DNA of 21,789 nt, taken from Betaproteobacteria bacterium (GTDB lineage: Bacteria; Pseudomonadota; Gammaproteobacteria; Burkholderiales; Casimicrobiaceae). A program made the position numbers and the translations under genes. This document shows positions 1 to 8,509 of this stretch, piece by piece. The stretch lies in NCBI GenBank assembly GCA_016704895.1, contig JADIZG010000028.1, forward strand, positions 1 through 21,789, written 5' to 3'. The stretch's first letter is position 1; the number at the start of each line of letters is the position of its first letter. Below the pieces are notes generated by a model. The model was not told the origin of the DNA. It made no database searches and saw only the letters and a list, made by a program, of their open reading frames with translations.

Positions 1-2
1 AT

Positions 3-251
3 CGCCGCGGCCTGCGGCGACATCAGCGCGGCTGGGTGGGCCTCGTCGTCATCCTGCTCGCGCTCGTGATCGTCGCGTGGCTCGCGAAATCGGCGCTCAC
101 GTCGTACGGGCTCACGGGCAAGCCGCCGGCCGCCGCAGCGGGCGCACCTCCGACGGATCCCCGCGAGCGGGCGCGCGCGGTCGAGCAGACTGTGATCGAG
201 AGGGCCCGCGAGACGGCGCGCCAGGTCGACGAGGCCGAGAAGCCGCAGTGA
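3..251 (+). CDS. Small membrane-anchored hypothetical protein, 5' end outside window
   Basis: The frame is open from the left edge to a TGA at 249-251, so the gene probably begins upstream; a GTG at 36 is the only plausible internal start and would give 71 residues. Before that GTG the frame encodes an Arg-rich stretch (RRGLRRHQRGW) followed directly by a hydrophobic segment of about 18 residues (GLVVILLALVIVAWLA). This is a typical positive-inside N-terminal membrane anchor and argues that translation starts before position 36. The rest is short, with a Pro/Ala-rich linker and a charged helical tail rich in Glu and Arg. I do not recognise a family. It lies 117 bases upstream of psd on the same strand. 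No function is proposed. Confidence 0.5.
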   Translation, partial: RRGLRRHQRGWVGLVVILLALVIVAWLAKSALTSYGLTGKPPAAAAGAPPTDPRERARAVEQTVIERARETARQVDEAEKPQ

Positions 252-332
252 GCACCGGCTGAACGGGCGGCCAGCGCGGCCGTCGCCGGGCGTGCAGGGG
301 CCGGCATCGCGTGTCGCCAGAGACCGGCCTGC

Positions 333-338
333 TAGAAT
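333..338 (+). promoter_or_regulatory. Candidate -10 box upstream of psd
   Basis: TAGAAT matches the sigma-70 -10 consensus at five of six positions and sits 30 bases before the psd start. No good -35 hexamer lies 16-18 bases upstream, so the promoter is tentative. It would drive psd-pssA. Confidence 0.35.
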
Positions 339-368
339 CGGACGTTTCCGGTTCGCCGACACCCGTCC

Positions 369-1013
369 TTGTCCCCCTATCCGCATCCGATCATCGCCCG
401 CGAGGGCTGGCCCTTCGTCGCGATCGCGCTCGCCGCGACGGTGGTGCTCGCGTGGCTCTTCGGCACGGTCGGCGGCCTCGTCGGCCTCGCGGCGCTCGCG
501 TTCGTCGTCCAGTTCTTCCGCGACCCGCCGCGCGAGATCCCGATGCAGCCCGGGATCGTGCTGTCGCCCGCGGACGGCCGCATCGTCAGCGTCGGCAGGA
601 CGCGCGATCCGTTCCTCGACCGCGACGCGCTCAAGATCAGCGTGTTCATGAACGTGTTCAACGTCCACAGCAACCGCAGCCCGGTGGACGGCGAGGTGAA
701 GAACGCCTGGTACCGCGCGGGGTCGTTCGTCAACGCGGACCTCGACAAGGCGTCCGAGGAGAACGAGCGCAATGCGCTCCACCTCGTCACCAAGGAGGGC
801 CGCGACGTCACCTGCGTGCAGGTCGCGGGCCTCATCGCGCGCCGCATCCTGTGCTACGTGAAGCCCGGCGACGCGCTCGCGCGGGGGCAGCGCTACGGCT
901 TCATTCGCTTCGGCTCGCGCGTCGACGTCTACCTGCCGGCGGATGCCACGCCGCGCGCGGCCGTCGGCGACATCGTCTACGCCGCGGAATCGGTCCTGGC
1001 GGAGTTCCGCTAG
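369..1013 (+). CDS. psd: Phosphatidylserine decarboxylase proenzyme
   Basis: Psd converts phosphatidylserine to phosphatidylethanolamine at the inner membrane, using a pyruvoyl group made by self-cleavage. The 214-residue protein is of the short Psd type. It has one or two N-terminal membrane segments (residues about 15-47), the conserved stretch VFMNVFNVHSNRSPVDG, and NADLDKASEENERN. The self-cleavage site is Gly-Ser in RFGSRVDVYLP; Ser183 would become the pyruvoyl group. The start is a TTG, chosen because the N-terminus then reads MSPYPHPIIAREGWP, which matches how betaproteobacterial Psd proteins usually begin; no clear Shine-Dalgarno sequence precedes it. The next gene, pssA, makes its substrate and starts 15 bases downstream. 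Confidence 0.95.
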   Translation: MSPYPHPIIAREGWPFVAIALAATVVLAWLFGTVGGLVGLAALAFVVQFFRDPPREIPMQPGIVLSPADGRIVSVGRTRDPFLDRDALKISVFMNVFNVHSNRSPVDGEVKNAWYRAGSFVNADLDKASEENERNALHLVTKEGRDVTCVQVAGLIARRILCYVKPGDALARGQRYGFIRFGSRVDVYLPADATPRAAVGDIVYAAESVLAEFR

Positions 1014-1028
1014 GCGGAGGAGCGCTCG

Positions 1029-1841
1029 ATGGTCGACTTCGACAAGCAGCGCATGCTCGCCAAGAACCGGGTCCGGCGCCGCGGCATCTACCTGCTGCCC
1101 AACCTGTTCACGACCGCCGCGCTATTCGCGGGCTTCTACGCGATCGTGCAGGGGATGAACCAGCGCTTCGACGCGGCGGCGATCGCCATCTACATCGCGA
1201 TGGTGCTCGACGGGCTCGACGGCCGCGTCGCGCGGCTCACGCGCACGCAGAGCGCGTTCGGCGCCGAGTACGACAGCCTCGCCGACATGGTGAGCTTCGG
1301 CGCGGCGCCGGCGCTCGTCATCTACGAGTGGTCGCTGCGCGGGATGGGCAAGCTGGGCTGGATCGCGGCGTTCGTCTACGTCGCGGGCGCGGCGCTGCGG
1401 CTCGCGCGCTTCAACACGATGCTCGAGGTCGGCGACAAGCGCTGGTTCCAGGGCATGCCGAGCCCGTCCGCGGCGGCGCTCGTCGCGGGCTTCGTCTTCA
1501 TCGCGGACGACTACGCGATCGCGCCCGCGGACGCGAAGTGGTGGGCGTGGGGCGTGACGCTGTTCGCCGGCCTCATCATGGTGTCGAACCTCAAGTACTA
1601 CAGCTTCAAGACGATCAACCTGAAGAAGAGCGTCCCGTTCGTCGCCGTGCTCTTCTTCGTCGTGTTCCTCGCGCTCCTGTCCTACCAGCCCGCGGTCGTG
1701 CTGTTCGGGGGCTTCGTCCTGTATGCGATCTCCGGCTTCGCGGTCTCGGGCTGGTTGCTGTTGCGCCGGCGCCGACCCCCCGCCGGCCGCTCCCTGAGGC
1801 GAGGCGCGCAGGGACTTGCGGCACCGCGGAAAATCCGGTAG
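1029..1841 (+). CDS. pssA: CDP-diacylglycerol-serine O-phosphatidyltransferase
   Basis: PssA makes phosphatidylserine from CDP-diacylglycerol and serine, the step before Psd. The 270-residue protein carries the CDP-alcohol phosphatidyltransferase signature DG-x2-AR-x8-G-x3-D-x3-D, visible as DGLDGRVARLTRTQSAFG followed by AEYDSLAD. Several hydrophobic segments follow, as expected for a polytopic inner-membrane enzyme of this family (type II PssA). The ATG is preceded by GGCGGAGGAG at a suitable distance. The gene is 15 bases behind psd, so the two probably share a transcript. The C-terminal 30 residues are Arg/Pro-rich and probably cytoplasmic. Confidence 0.95.
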   Translation: MVDFDKQRMLAKNRVRRRGIYLLPNLFTTAALFAGFYAIVQGMNQRFDAAAIAIYIAMVLDGLDGRVARLTRTQSAFGAEYDSLADMVSFGAAPALVIYEWSLRGMGKLGWIAAFVYVAGAALRLARFNTMLEVGDKRWFQGMPSPSAAALVAGFVFIADDYAIAPADAKWWAWGVTLFAGLIMVSNLKYYSFKTINLKKSVPFVAVLFFVVFLALLSYQPAVVLFGGFVLYAISGFAVSGWLLLRRRRPPAGRSLRRGAQGLAAPRKIR

Positions 1842-1844
1842 CTT
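1816..1844 (+). promoter_or_regulatory. Weak candidate promoter upstream of leuA region
   Basis: TTGCGG (1816-1821) and TAGCTT (1839-1844) are separated by 17 bases. Each matches the sigma-70 consensus only partly. The pair overlaps the end of pssA. A transcript from here would start close to the ATG of the Leu-rich ORF at 1852. Confidence 0.2.
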
Positions 1845-1851
1845 TCACCCG

Positions 1852-1965
1852 ATGAGCAGCCCGCAGTCCCTCTCCAGCGCCCTCGCCATCGCAGCCGATC
1901 GCCTTCCGATCGCGCTCGCGCTTGGCCTGTCGGGCCTGCTGCTCCTGCGCCCCGCGCGCAGATAA
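1852..1965 (+). CDS. Possible leucine leader peptide (37 aa) before leuA
   Basis: This short ORF fills the gap between pssA and leuA. It encodes 37 residues with ten Leu, including four consecutive Leu codons (CTG CTG CTC CTG) close to the stop, inside LALGLSGLLLLRP. A Leu run near the end of a tiny ORF upstream of a leucine biosynthesis gene is the classic arrangement for ribosome-mediated attenuation. Downstream lie three inverted repeats (1976-1985, 1997-2017, 2039-2054), but none is followed by a T-tract, so a standard attenuator is not visible. No Shine-Dalgarno sequence precedes the ATG. Leu is also common by chance in GC-rich DNA. The call is inference. Confidence 0.35.
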   Translation: MSSPQSLSSALAIAADRLPIALALGLSGLLLLRPARR

Positions 1966-1996
1966 ACCCCACCCCCTCTGCAGAGCTGCACCCGTC

Positions 1997-2017
1997 GCCG
2001 TCCGGAACCGGACCGGC
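1997..2017 (+). promoter_or_regulatory. Stem-loop in leuA 5' region
   Basis: GCCGTCCG pairs with CGGAC(C)GGC around a GAAC loop: eight base pairs with one bulged C. It lies between the Leu-rich ORF and leuA. It could belong to an attenuation or anti-attenuation structure, but no run of T follows it. Confidence 0.3.
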
Positions 2018-2038
2018 GGAACGCCATTGATGGCCCAC

Positions 2039-2054
2039 GCGCGCCCGTGCGCGC
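2039..2054 (+). repeat. Short inverted repeat just before leuA
   Basis: GCGCGC-CCGT-GCGCGC can form a six-base-pair hairpin ending 19 bases before the leuA ATG. A possible role in leader structure is inference; such repeats also arise easily in GC-rich DNA. Confidence 0.25.
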
Positions 2055-2073
2055 AGATTCCAGGAAACCCGCG

Positions 2074-3794
2074 ATGAGAACCGACCCGATCCGCAAGTAC
2101 CGCCCGTTCGCCCCGGTGGCGCTGCCCGACCGGCGCTGGCCGTCCGCGACGATCACGCGCGCGCCCGTCTGGTGCAGCGTCGACCTGCGCGACGGCAACC
2201 AGGCGCTGATCGAGCCGATGGACGCGGAGCGCAAGCTCGCGATGTTCGAGCTCCTGGTCGACCTGGGCTACAAGGAGATCGAGGTCGGGTTCCCGGCGGC
2301 GTCGCAGACCGACTTCGACTTCATCCGCAAGCTGATCGACGAGGGACGCATCCCGGAGGACGTGACCGTGCAGGTGCTCACGCAGTCGCGCGAGCCGCTG
2401 ATCCGGCGCACGTTCGAGGCGCTCGAGGGCGCGAAGCGCGCGATCGTCCATCTGTACAACTCGACGTCGACGACGCAACGCCGCGTGGTCTTCGGCCTCG
2501 ACCGCGAAGGGGTCCGCGACATCGCCGTCGCCGGCGCGAAGCTGATCCGCGACATCGCGCCGAGCGCCCCGGCACCGACTGGGTGTTCCAGTACTCGCCG
2601 GAGAGCTTCACCGGCACCGAGCTCGACTTCGCCGTCGAGGTCTGCGACGCGGTGACCGACGTCTGGCGGCCGACGCCGCAGCGGAAGACGATCATCAACC
2701 TGCCCTCGACGGTCGAGATGTCGACGCCGAACGTCTACGCCGACCAGATCGAGTGGATGCACCGCCACCTCGCGCGCCGCGACGCGATCGTGCTGTCGGT
2801 CCACCCGCACAACGACCGCGGCTGCGGCGTCGCCGCGGCCGAGCTGGCCGTCCTGGCCGGCGCCGACCGCGTCGAGGGCTGCCTGTTCGGCAACGGCGAG
2901 CGCACCGGCAACGTCTGCCTGGTCACGCTGGGCCTCAACCTCTTCACCCAGGGCATCGACCCGGGATCGACTTCTCCGACATCGGCCGCGTCATCCGCGT
3001 CGTCGAGGAGTGCAACCAGCTGCCCGTGCATCCGCGCCACCCGTACGGCGGCGACCTGGTGTTCACGGCGTTCTCGGGCTCGCACCAGGACGCGATCAAG
3101 AAGGGCCTCGCCGCGCGGGCGATCGACGTCGCCCGACGAGGTGGGACGTGCCGTACCTCCCGGTCGACCCGGCCGACCTCGGCCGCACCTACGACGCGGT
3201 GATCCGCGTCAACAGCCAATCCGGCAAGGGCGGCGTCGCCTACCTGATGGAGCGCGACTACGGCTTCGCGCTGCCGCGCCTGCTGCAGATCGAGTTCGGC
3301 CGGGTGATCCAGGCGCAGGCCGACGCGACCGGCAAGGAGCTCTCGCCGGTCGACATCCACGCCGCGTTCACGCGCGAGTACCTGGACGCGCGCGGCCCGG
3401 TCGCCTACGTCGACCACCGCGCGCGCCACGCCGCGGACAGCGGCCGCGTCGAGCACCTGACCGCCCGTCTCGAGGTGCGCGGCCGCGCGACCGAAGCGAC
3501 CGGGCAGGGCAACGGCCCGGTCGACGCCTACGTGCACGCGCTGCGCGAGCGCCTGGGCGTCGACGTGCACGTGCAGAACTACCACGAGCACGCGATCGGC
3601 GCCGGCGAGGATGCGACCGCCGTCGCCTACGTGCAGCTGCGTGCCGGGCGCCGGACAGGGGCCGTCTACGGTGTCGGCAAGGATCCGAACATCGTCACCG
3701 CGACGCTGCAAGGCGGTGACGAGCGCGGTCAACCGCGGCGATCGCCTGCGGCGCGATCGCGCTCGCGCCCGACCGCGCGGCGATCGACGCCTGA
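2074..3794 (+). CDS. leuA: 2-isopropylmalate synthase, type 2 (frameshifted)
   Basis: The enzyme condenses acetyl-CoA with 2-oxoisovalerate, the first committed step of leucine synthesis. The family is the longer LeuA type (yeast/actinobacterial-like). The N-terminus MRTDPIRKYRPF leads into the TIM-barrel catalytic domain with WCSVDLRDGNQALIEPM and the metal-binding HPHNDRG, then NSQSGKGGVAYLMERDYG, and a C-terminal regulatory domain with GNGPVDAYVHAL and YGVGKDPNIVTATLQ. The ATG follows AGGAAA. The frame is broken: one base missing near 2560; one missing in the G run at 2963-2965; short losses at 3131-3145; extra bases near 3711 and 3737. Correcting these gives a C-terminus ending at the TGA at 3792-3794. 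No substitution decay is evident between breaks. It is either a fresh pseudogene or sequence error. Confidence 0.85.
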
Positions 3795-3822
3795 TTCCAG
3801 CCAACGACCGAGGAGCACCGCC

Positions 3823-5364
<1,542 letters not shown>

Positions 5365-5374
5365 CGGGTCCGAC

Positions 5375-5396
5375 GGCGGGCGGCTACTCGCCCGCC
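5375..5396. terminator. Candidate bidirectional hairpin between convergent leuA and modC
   Basis: GGCGGGCG and CGCCCGCC form a perfect eight-base-pair stem around a six-base loop. It lies between the leuA stop and the modC stop and includes the last bases of modC. There is no T-tract on either side, so intrinsic termination would be weak. Confidence 0.4.
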
Positions 5397-6469
5397 AGCG
5401 GCACGATCGCGTCGGCGAGGAGCGAAACCGTCACCTCGCGCCCGGGCGCGAGGCTGTTGCGCTGCGCGACGTGCAGCGACAGCTTGAGGTGCAGCCGGGC
5501 GTCCGGCAACCCCTCGGGGACGAGGCGCGCGATCACGTCGTCGCCGAGCGTCACGAGATCGGCGATGGTCGCGCGCACCGGGTTCTCGCGCTCGCCGCGC
5601 GAGGGCCGGTCGACGCGGTGGAGCAGCACCTTCGTCGGCAGGATCGTCCACGCCGTCCCGGCGGCGGTCGCCGCGTCCGCGGCAGCGGGCAGCGCGAGCG
5701 CGTGCGGGCCCCAGCGCAGCGTTCGTGCGGCACCGTCGCGTTCCAGCGTCCCGGTGAACAGGTTCGGCAAGTCCAGCAGGCGCGCCGCGGCGACGGTCGC
5801 CGGTCGCGTCAGCACGTCGCCCGTCGCGCCGTGCTGCACGATCCGCCCGCGCTGGATCAGGCACAGGTGCGTCGCCAGCAGCGCCGCCTCGTCGAGGTCG
5901 TGCGTGACGAGCAGCACCGTCGCGGCGAGCTCGGCGTGCAGGCGCTTCAGCTCCACGTAGAGCCGCTTGCGCGTGCTGCGGTCCACCGACGAGAACGGCT
6001 CGTCGAGCAGCAGGACGCGGGGCTCGCGCGCGAGCGCCCGGGCCATCGCCACGCGCTGCTGCTGGCCGCCGGACAGCTCGCGCGGGAGCCGGTCGTCGAG
6101 TCCCGCCACGTGCGCGAGCGCGAGGCAGGCGCGGGCGCGTTCCGCGCGATCGCCCGGCGGCAGGTGCGTGAGCGAGCATGCGACGTTCGCCAGCGCGGAC
6201 AGATGCGGGAACAGCCCGTAGTGCTGCGAGACGTATCCGATCGGACGCTCGCGCGTGGGCTTCGACATGCCGCGCGCGGTGTCGAGCCAGGCGTCCTCGC
6301 CGAGCGCGATGCGTCCGCTGCGGGGCCGGATCAGGCCCGCGACCGCGCGCAGCAGCGACGTCTTGCCGCTCCCCGACGGCCCGACGACGGCGACGATCTC
6401 GCCCGCCGGCAGCGCGACGTCGAGGTCGAGCGGCGGGCCGTCGTGCGACAGCGCGAGGGTGAGCATCAT
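5384..6469 (-). CDS. modC: Molybdate ABC transporter ATP-binding protein
   Basis: ModC powers molybdate import through ModB. The 361-residue protein has Walker A GPSGSGKTS (residues 30-38), ABC signature LSGGQQQR, Walker B VLLLDEPF and the switch His in LLVTHD. A long C-terminal extension follows (about residue 235 onward), fitting the molybdate-binding MOP/TOBE region of ModC rather than a bare ABC protein. The first ATG of the MM pair overlaps the modB stop as ATGA, so translation is probably coupled. It could in principle carry tungstate as well, but linkage to modE, modA and modB favours molybdate. Confidence 0.93.
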   Translation of the reverse strand: MMLTLALSHDGPPLDLDVALPAGEIVAVVGPSGSGKTSLLRAVAGLIRPRSGRIALGEDAWLDTARGMSKPTRERPIGYVSQHYGLFPHLSALANVACSLTHLPPGDRAERARACLALAHVAGLDDRLPRELSGGQQQRVAMARALAREPRVLLLDEPFSSVDRSTRKRLYVELKRLHAELAATVLLVTHDLDEAALLATHLCLIQRGRIVQHGATGDVLTRPATVAAARLLDLPNLFTGTLERDGAARTLRWGPHALALPAAADAATAAGTAWTILPTKVLLHRVDRPSRGERENPVRATIADLVTLGDDVIARLVPEGLPDARLHLKLSLHVAQRNSLAPGREVTVSLLADAIVPLAGE

Positions 6470-7137
6470 CGCCGCTCGCTCCGCAGCCACCGGTCGGAGA
6501 GCACGAACGAGAGCGCGACCGTGACGAACGAGACGACGAGCAGCACGAGCGCCATCGTGCCGGCGGCCGAGGTGTCGAACGCCTGGACCCGGTCGTAGAT
6601 CGCGATCGCGATCGTCTTCGTCTCGCCCGGGATGCTGCCGCCGACCATCAGCACGACGCCGAACTCGCCCAGCGTGTGCGCGAACGTCAGCACGGCCGCC
6701 GACAGCACGCCCGGCCACGCGAGCGGCAGCTCGATGCGCAGGAACGCCTGCCAGCGCGAGAGCCCGCAGCACTGCGCCGCCTCGCGCACCTCGTGCGGGA
6801 TCGCGGCGAAGGCGCGCTGCAGCGGCTGCACCGCGAACGGGATGTTGACGATCACCGACGCGACGACGAGCCCGGCGAAGCTGAATGCGAGCGGCGCACC
6901 GAACACGCGGGCGAACGCGTCGCCCAGCGGGCTCTGCGCGCCCAGCGCGACGAGCAGGTAGAAGCCGACGACCGTCGGCGGCAGCACCAGCGGCAGCGCG
7001 GTGAGCGCCTCGAGCCAGGGGCGCGACCGCGATCGCGTGCTCGCGAGCCAGCGGCCCGCGACGATGCCCAGCGGAAGCAGGATCGCGAGCGTCCACGCGG
7101 CGAGCGCGAGCGAGAGCCTGAGCGCGGTCCAGTCCAT
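6466..7137 (-). CDS. modB: Molybdate ABC transporter permease
   Basis: ModB is the inner-membrane channel of the molybdate importer. The 223-residue protein has about five or six hydrophobic segments and the ABC permease EAA-loop, seen as EAAQCCGLSRWQAFLRIELPL, which contacts ModC. Other ModB-like stretches are LPLVLPPTVVGFYLL and FAHTLGEFGVVLMVGG. The ATG is preceded by GGAGG. Its stop overlaps the modC start by four bases, and modA ends 11 bases upstream. Confidence 0.93.
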   Translation of the reverse strand: MDWTALRLSLALAAWTLAILLPLGIVAGRWLASTRSRSRPWLEALTALPLVLPPTVVGFYLLVALGAQSPLGDAFARVFGAPLAFSFAGLVVASVIVNIPFAVQPLQRAFAAIPHEVREAAQCCGLSRWQAFLRIELPLAWPGVLSAAVLTFAHTLGEFGVVLMVGGSIPGETKTIAIAIYDRVQAFDTSAAGTMALVLLVVSFVTVALSFVLSDRWLRSERR

Positions 7138-7148
7138 CGGGCCTCCGC

Positions 7149-7913
7149 TCAGCCGCTCTCGCCGGGCAGCGCGAAGCCGTGGCGCACGAAGATCTTCCTC
7201 GCCTCGGGCGAGCCCAGGTACGCGTGGAACGCGGCGGCCTGCGGTCCCGCCGATTTCATCAGCACCATCTTCTGGCGCAGCGGCCGGTGCCATTGCGCGG
7301 GAAGCAGCACCGCGGTGCCGAGCTTCGCGACCTCGGGCGCCTTCGTGAGCGACCAGGGAACGATGCCGCCCTGGGCGCCGCCCCCCGCGGCGAACTGCAT
7401 CGCCTGCGAAGCGTTCTCGCCCAGCACGAGCGAGGGCGAGATCGCGTCCCACAGGCCGGCGTGCTGCAGCACGTCGCGCGCCGCGCGGCCGTACGGCGCG
7501 TGCTCGGGATTCGCGATCGCGAAGCGCCTGACGCGTCCGTCCCGGACCGCGAGCGCGAGGTCGGCGAGCGCCGGGTCCGCGGCGAGCGGGGAGCCCCGGG
7601 GCACGAACAGCGCGACCCTGCCGATCGCGTAGAGCGTTCCGGCGTCGCGCGTGTAGCCCCTCGCGGCGAGGCGCTCGACGTACGCCTCGTCGGCGGACAG
7701 GAACAGTTCGAACGGCGCGCCGTGCTCGATCTGCTGCGTGAAGTTGCCCGACGATCCATAGGCGATCCTCACGTCGCCGCCCGTCTCGCGCCTGTAGGCG
7801 TCCGCGATCTCGGCGAGCGCGTACTTGAGGTCCGCCGCCGCCGCGATCGCCGGCGACTGCGCGGCCGCGTACGGGGCGAGGACGGCGAGCATCAGCGCGA
7901 GCAGGGTTCGCAT
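7149..7913 (-). CDS. modA: Molybdate ABC transporter substrate-binding protein
   Basis: ModA is the periplasmic molybdate receptor. The 254-residue protein begins with a signal peptide (MRTLLALMLAVLAPYAAAQ, cleaved near residue 19). The mature part starts IAAAADLKYALAEIADAY, then has GSSGNFTQQIEHGAPFELFLSAD; the family's oxyanion-binding Ser residues lie in and near this region. No lipobox is present, so it should be soluble. It is the second gene of modEABC, 49 bases behind modE, and the ModE-like operator lies just upstream of its start. Confidence 0.93.
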   Translation of the reverse strand: MRTLLALMLAVLAPYAAAQSPAIAAAADLKYALAEIADAYRRETGGDVRIAYGSSGNFTQQIEHGAPFELFLSADEAYVERLAARGYTRDAGTLYAIGRVALFVPRGSPLAADPALADLALAVRDGRVRRFAIANPEHAPYGRAARDVLQHAGLWDAISPSLVLGENASQAMQFAAGGGAQGGIVPWSLTKAPEVAKLGTAVLLPAQWHRPLRQKMVLMKSAGPQAAAFHAYLGSPEARKIFVRHGFALPGESG

Positions 7914-7924
7914 CGGTGTCGACT

Positions 7925-7953
7925 TGCGTTATAGCCGTTCAAACTATAACGCA
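7925..7953 (-). promoter_or_regulatory. ModE-type operator upstream of modA
   Basis: TGCGTTATAG (7925-7934) and CTATAACGCA (7944-7953) form a perfect 10-bp inverted repeat with a 9-base spacer. The AT-rich GTTATA/TATAAC halves stand out from the GC-rich surroundings and resemble known ModE boxes, which are inverted CGTTATAT-like halves. On the minus strand the site contains -10-like hexamers (TATAGT, TATAAC), so a regulator bound here would block modABC transcription. Confidence 0.75.
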
Positions 7954-7962
7954 GCTAGCGCC

Positions 7963-8352
7963 TCAGCGCGCGGCTCGCCTGCGCGCGAGGAGGCGGCGCA
8001 GCGCGGCGAGCTCGACGGACGTCGCGGCATTGAGGCAGTCCTCGAGCGCGCCATACCGGTCGACCAGGGCGCGCCCCAGCGGGGTCAGCGCCGCGCCGCC
8101 GCCGCCGCGCCCCCCGGTGGCGGTCGTCACGACCGGCGAACCGAAGTCGCGGTTGAGCACGTCGACCAGCTGCCACGCCCGCTTGTAGCTCATCCCCATC
8201 GCGCGCGCGGCGGCGCTGATCGAGCGCGTCGCGTCGACCTGGCGGAGCAGGTCGATCTTGCCGGGACCGACGGCGACCCCGGGCGACAGGTAGACGCGCG
8301 GCCGGATCGCGGGGCTGCGCGCAGGCGCGGGAGGGGGGGCAGGCCTGGGCAT
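7963..8352 (-). CDS. modE: ModE-type molybdate-responsive regulator, DNA-binding domain only
   Basis: ModE represses molybdate uptake genes when molybdate is plentiful. This 129-residue protein has the ModE winged-helix domain: KIDLLRQVDATRSISAAARAM, then GMSYKRAWQLVDVLNRDFGSP (helix-turn-helix at about residues 43-65), then a Gly-rich wing and a LTPLGRALVDRY helix. Classical ModE continues with two molbindin domains that bind molybdate; those are absent here, and a stop follows the dimerisation-type helix. The N-terminus is Pro-rich. It heads the modEABC cluster with an inverted repeat in the gap to modA. How it senses molybdate, directly or through another protein, cannot be told from the sequence. 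Confidence 0.88.
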   Translation of the reverse strand: MPRPAPPPAPARSPAIRPRVYLSPGVAVGPGKIDLLRQVDATRSISAAARAMGMSYKRAWQLVDVLNRDFGSPVVTTATGGRGGGGAALTPLGRALVDRYGALEDCLNAATSVELAALRRLLARRRAAR

Positions 8353-8404
8353 GGTTCGGCGGATCTTACCGCCCCGATCAGGGCGGCGCAGGAGGCGGCT
8401 GGAG

Positions 8405-8410
8405 TAGAAT
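8405..8410 (+). promoter_or_regulatory. Candidate -10 box for malate synthase gene
   Basis: TAGAAT matches five of six -10 consensus bases. It lies four bases before the palindrome at 8415-8437. No convincing -35 box is seen. Confidence 0.35.
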
Positions 8411-8414
8411 ACGA

Positions 8415-8437
8415 TTTGTGAAAGCGACTTTCACAAA
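8415..8437. promoter_or_regulatory. Perfect palindromic operator candidate upstream of aceB
   Basis: TTTGTGAAAG-CGA-CTTTCACAAA is a perfect 10-bp inverted repeat with a 3-base centre. It is strikingly AT-rich for this region, ends 72 bases before the aceB start and lies just downstream of a -10-like box. That position suits a repressor site. The regulator is not identifiable here; it is probably not ModE, because the half-site differs from the one at modA. Confidence 0.65.
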
Positions 8438-8509
8438 CGCCCTCCGACGCCGGGCCTGACGCAGCGCTGCCCCGGCGGCATTCCACGAATCCATCCACGC
8501 GAGAGTCCC

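Noticed and set aside
311..1855. 514-codon + strand ORF over psd and pssA
   Set aside because: It is an Arg/Ala/Pro-rich frame shadow typical of GC-rich DNA; psd and pssA in other frames have full family motifs.
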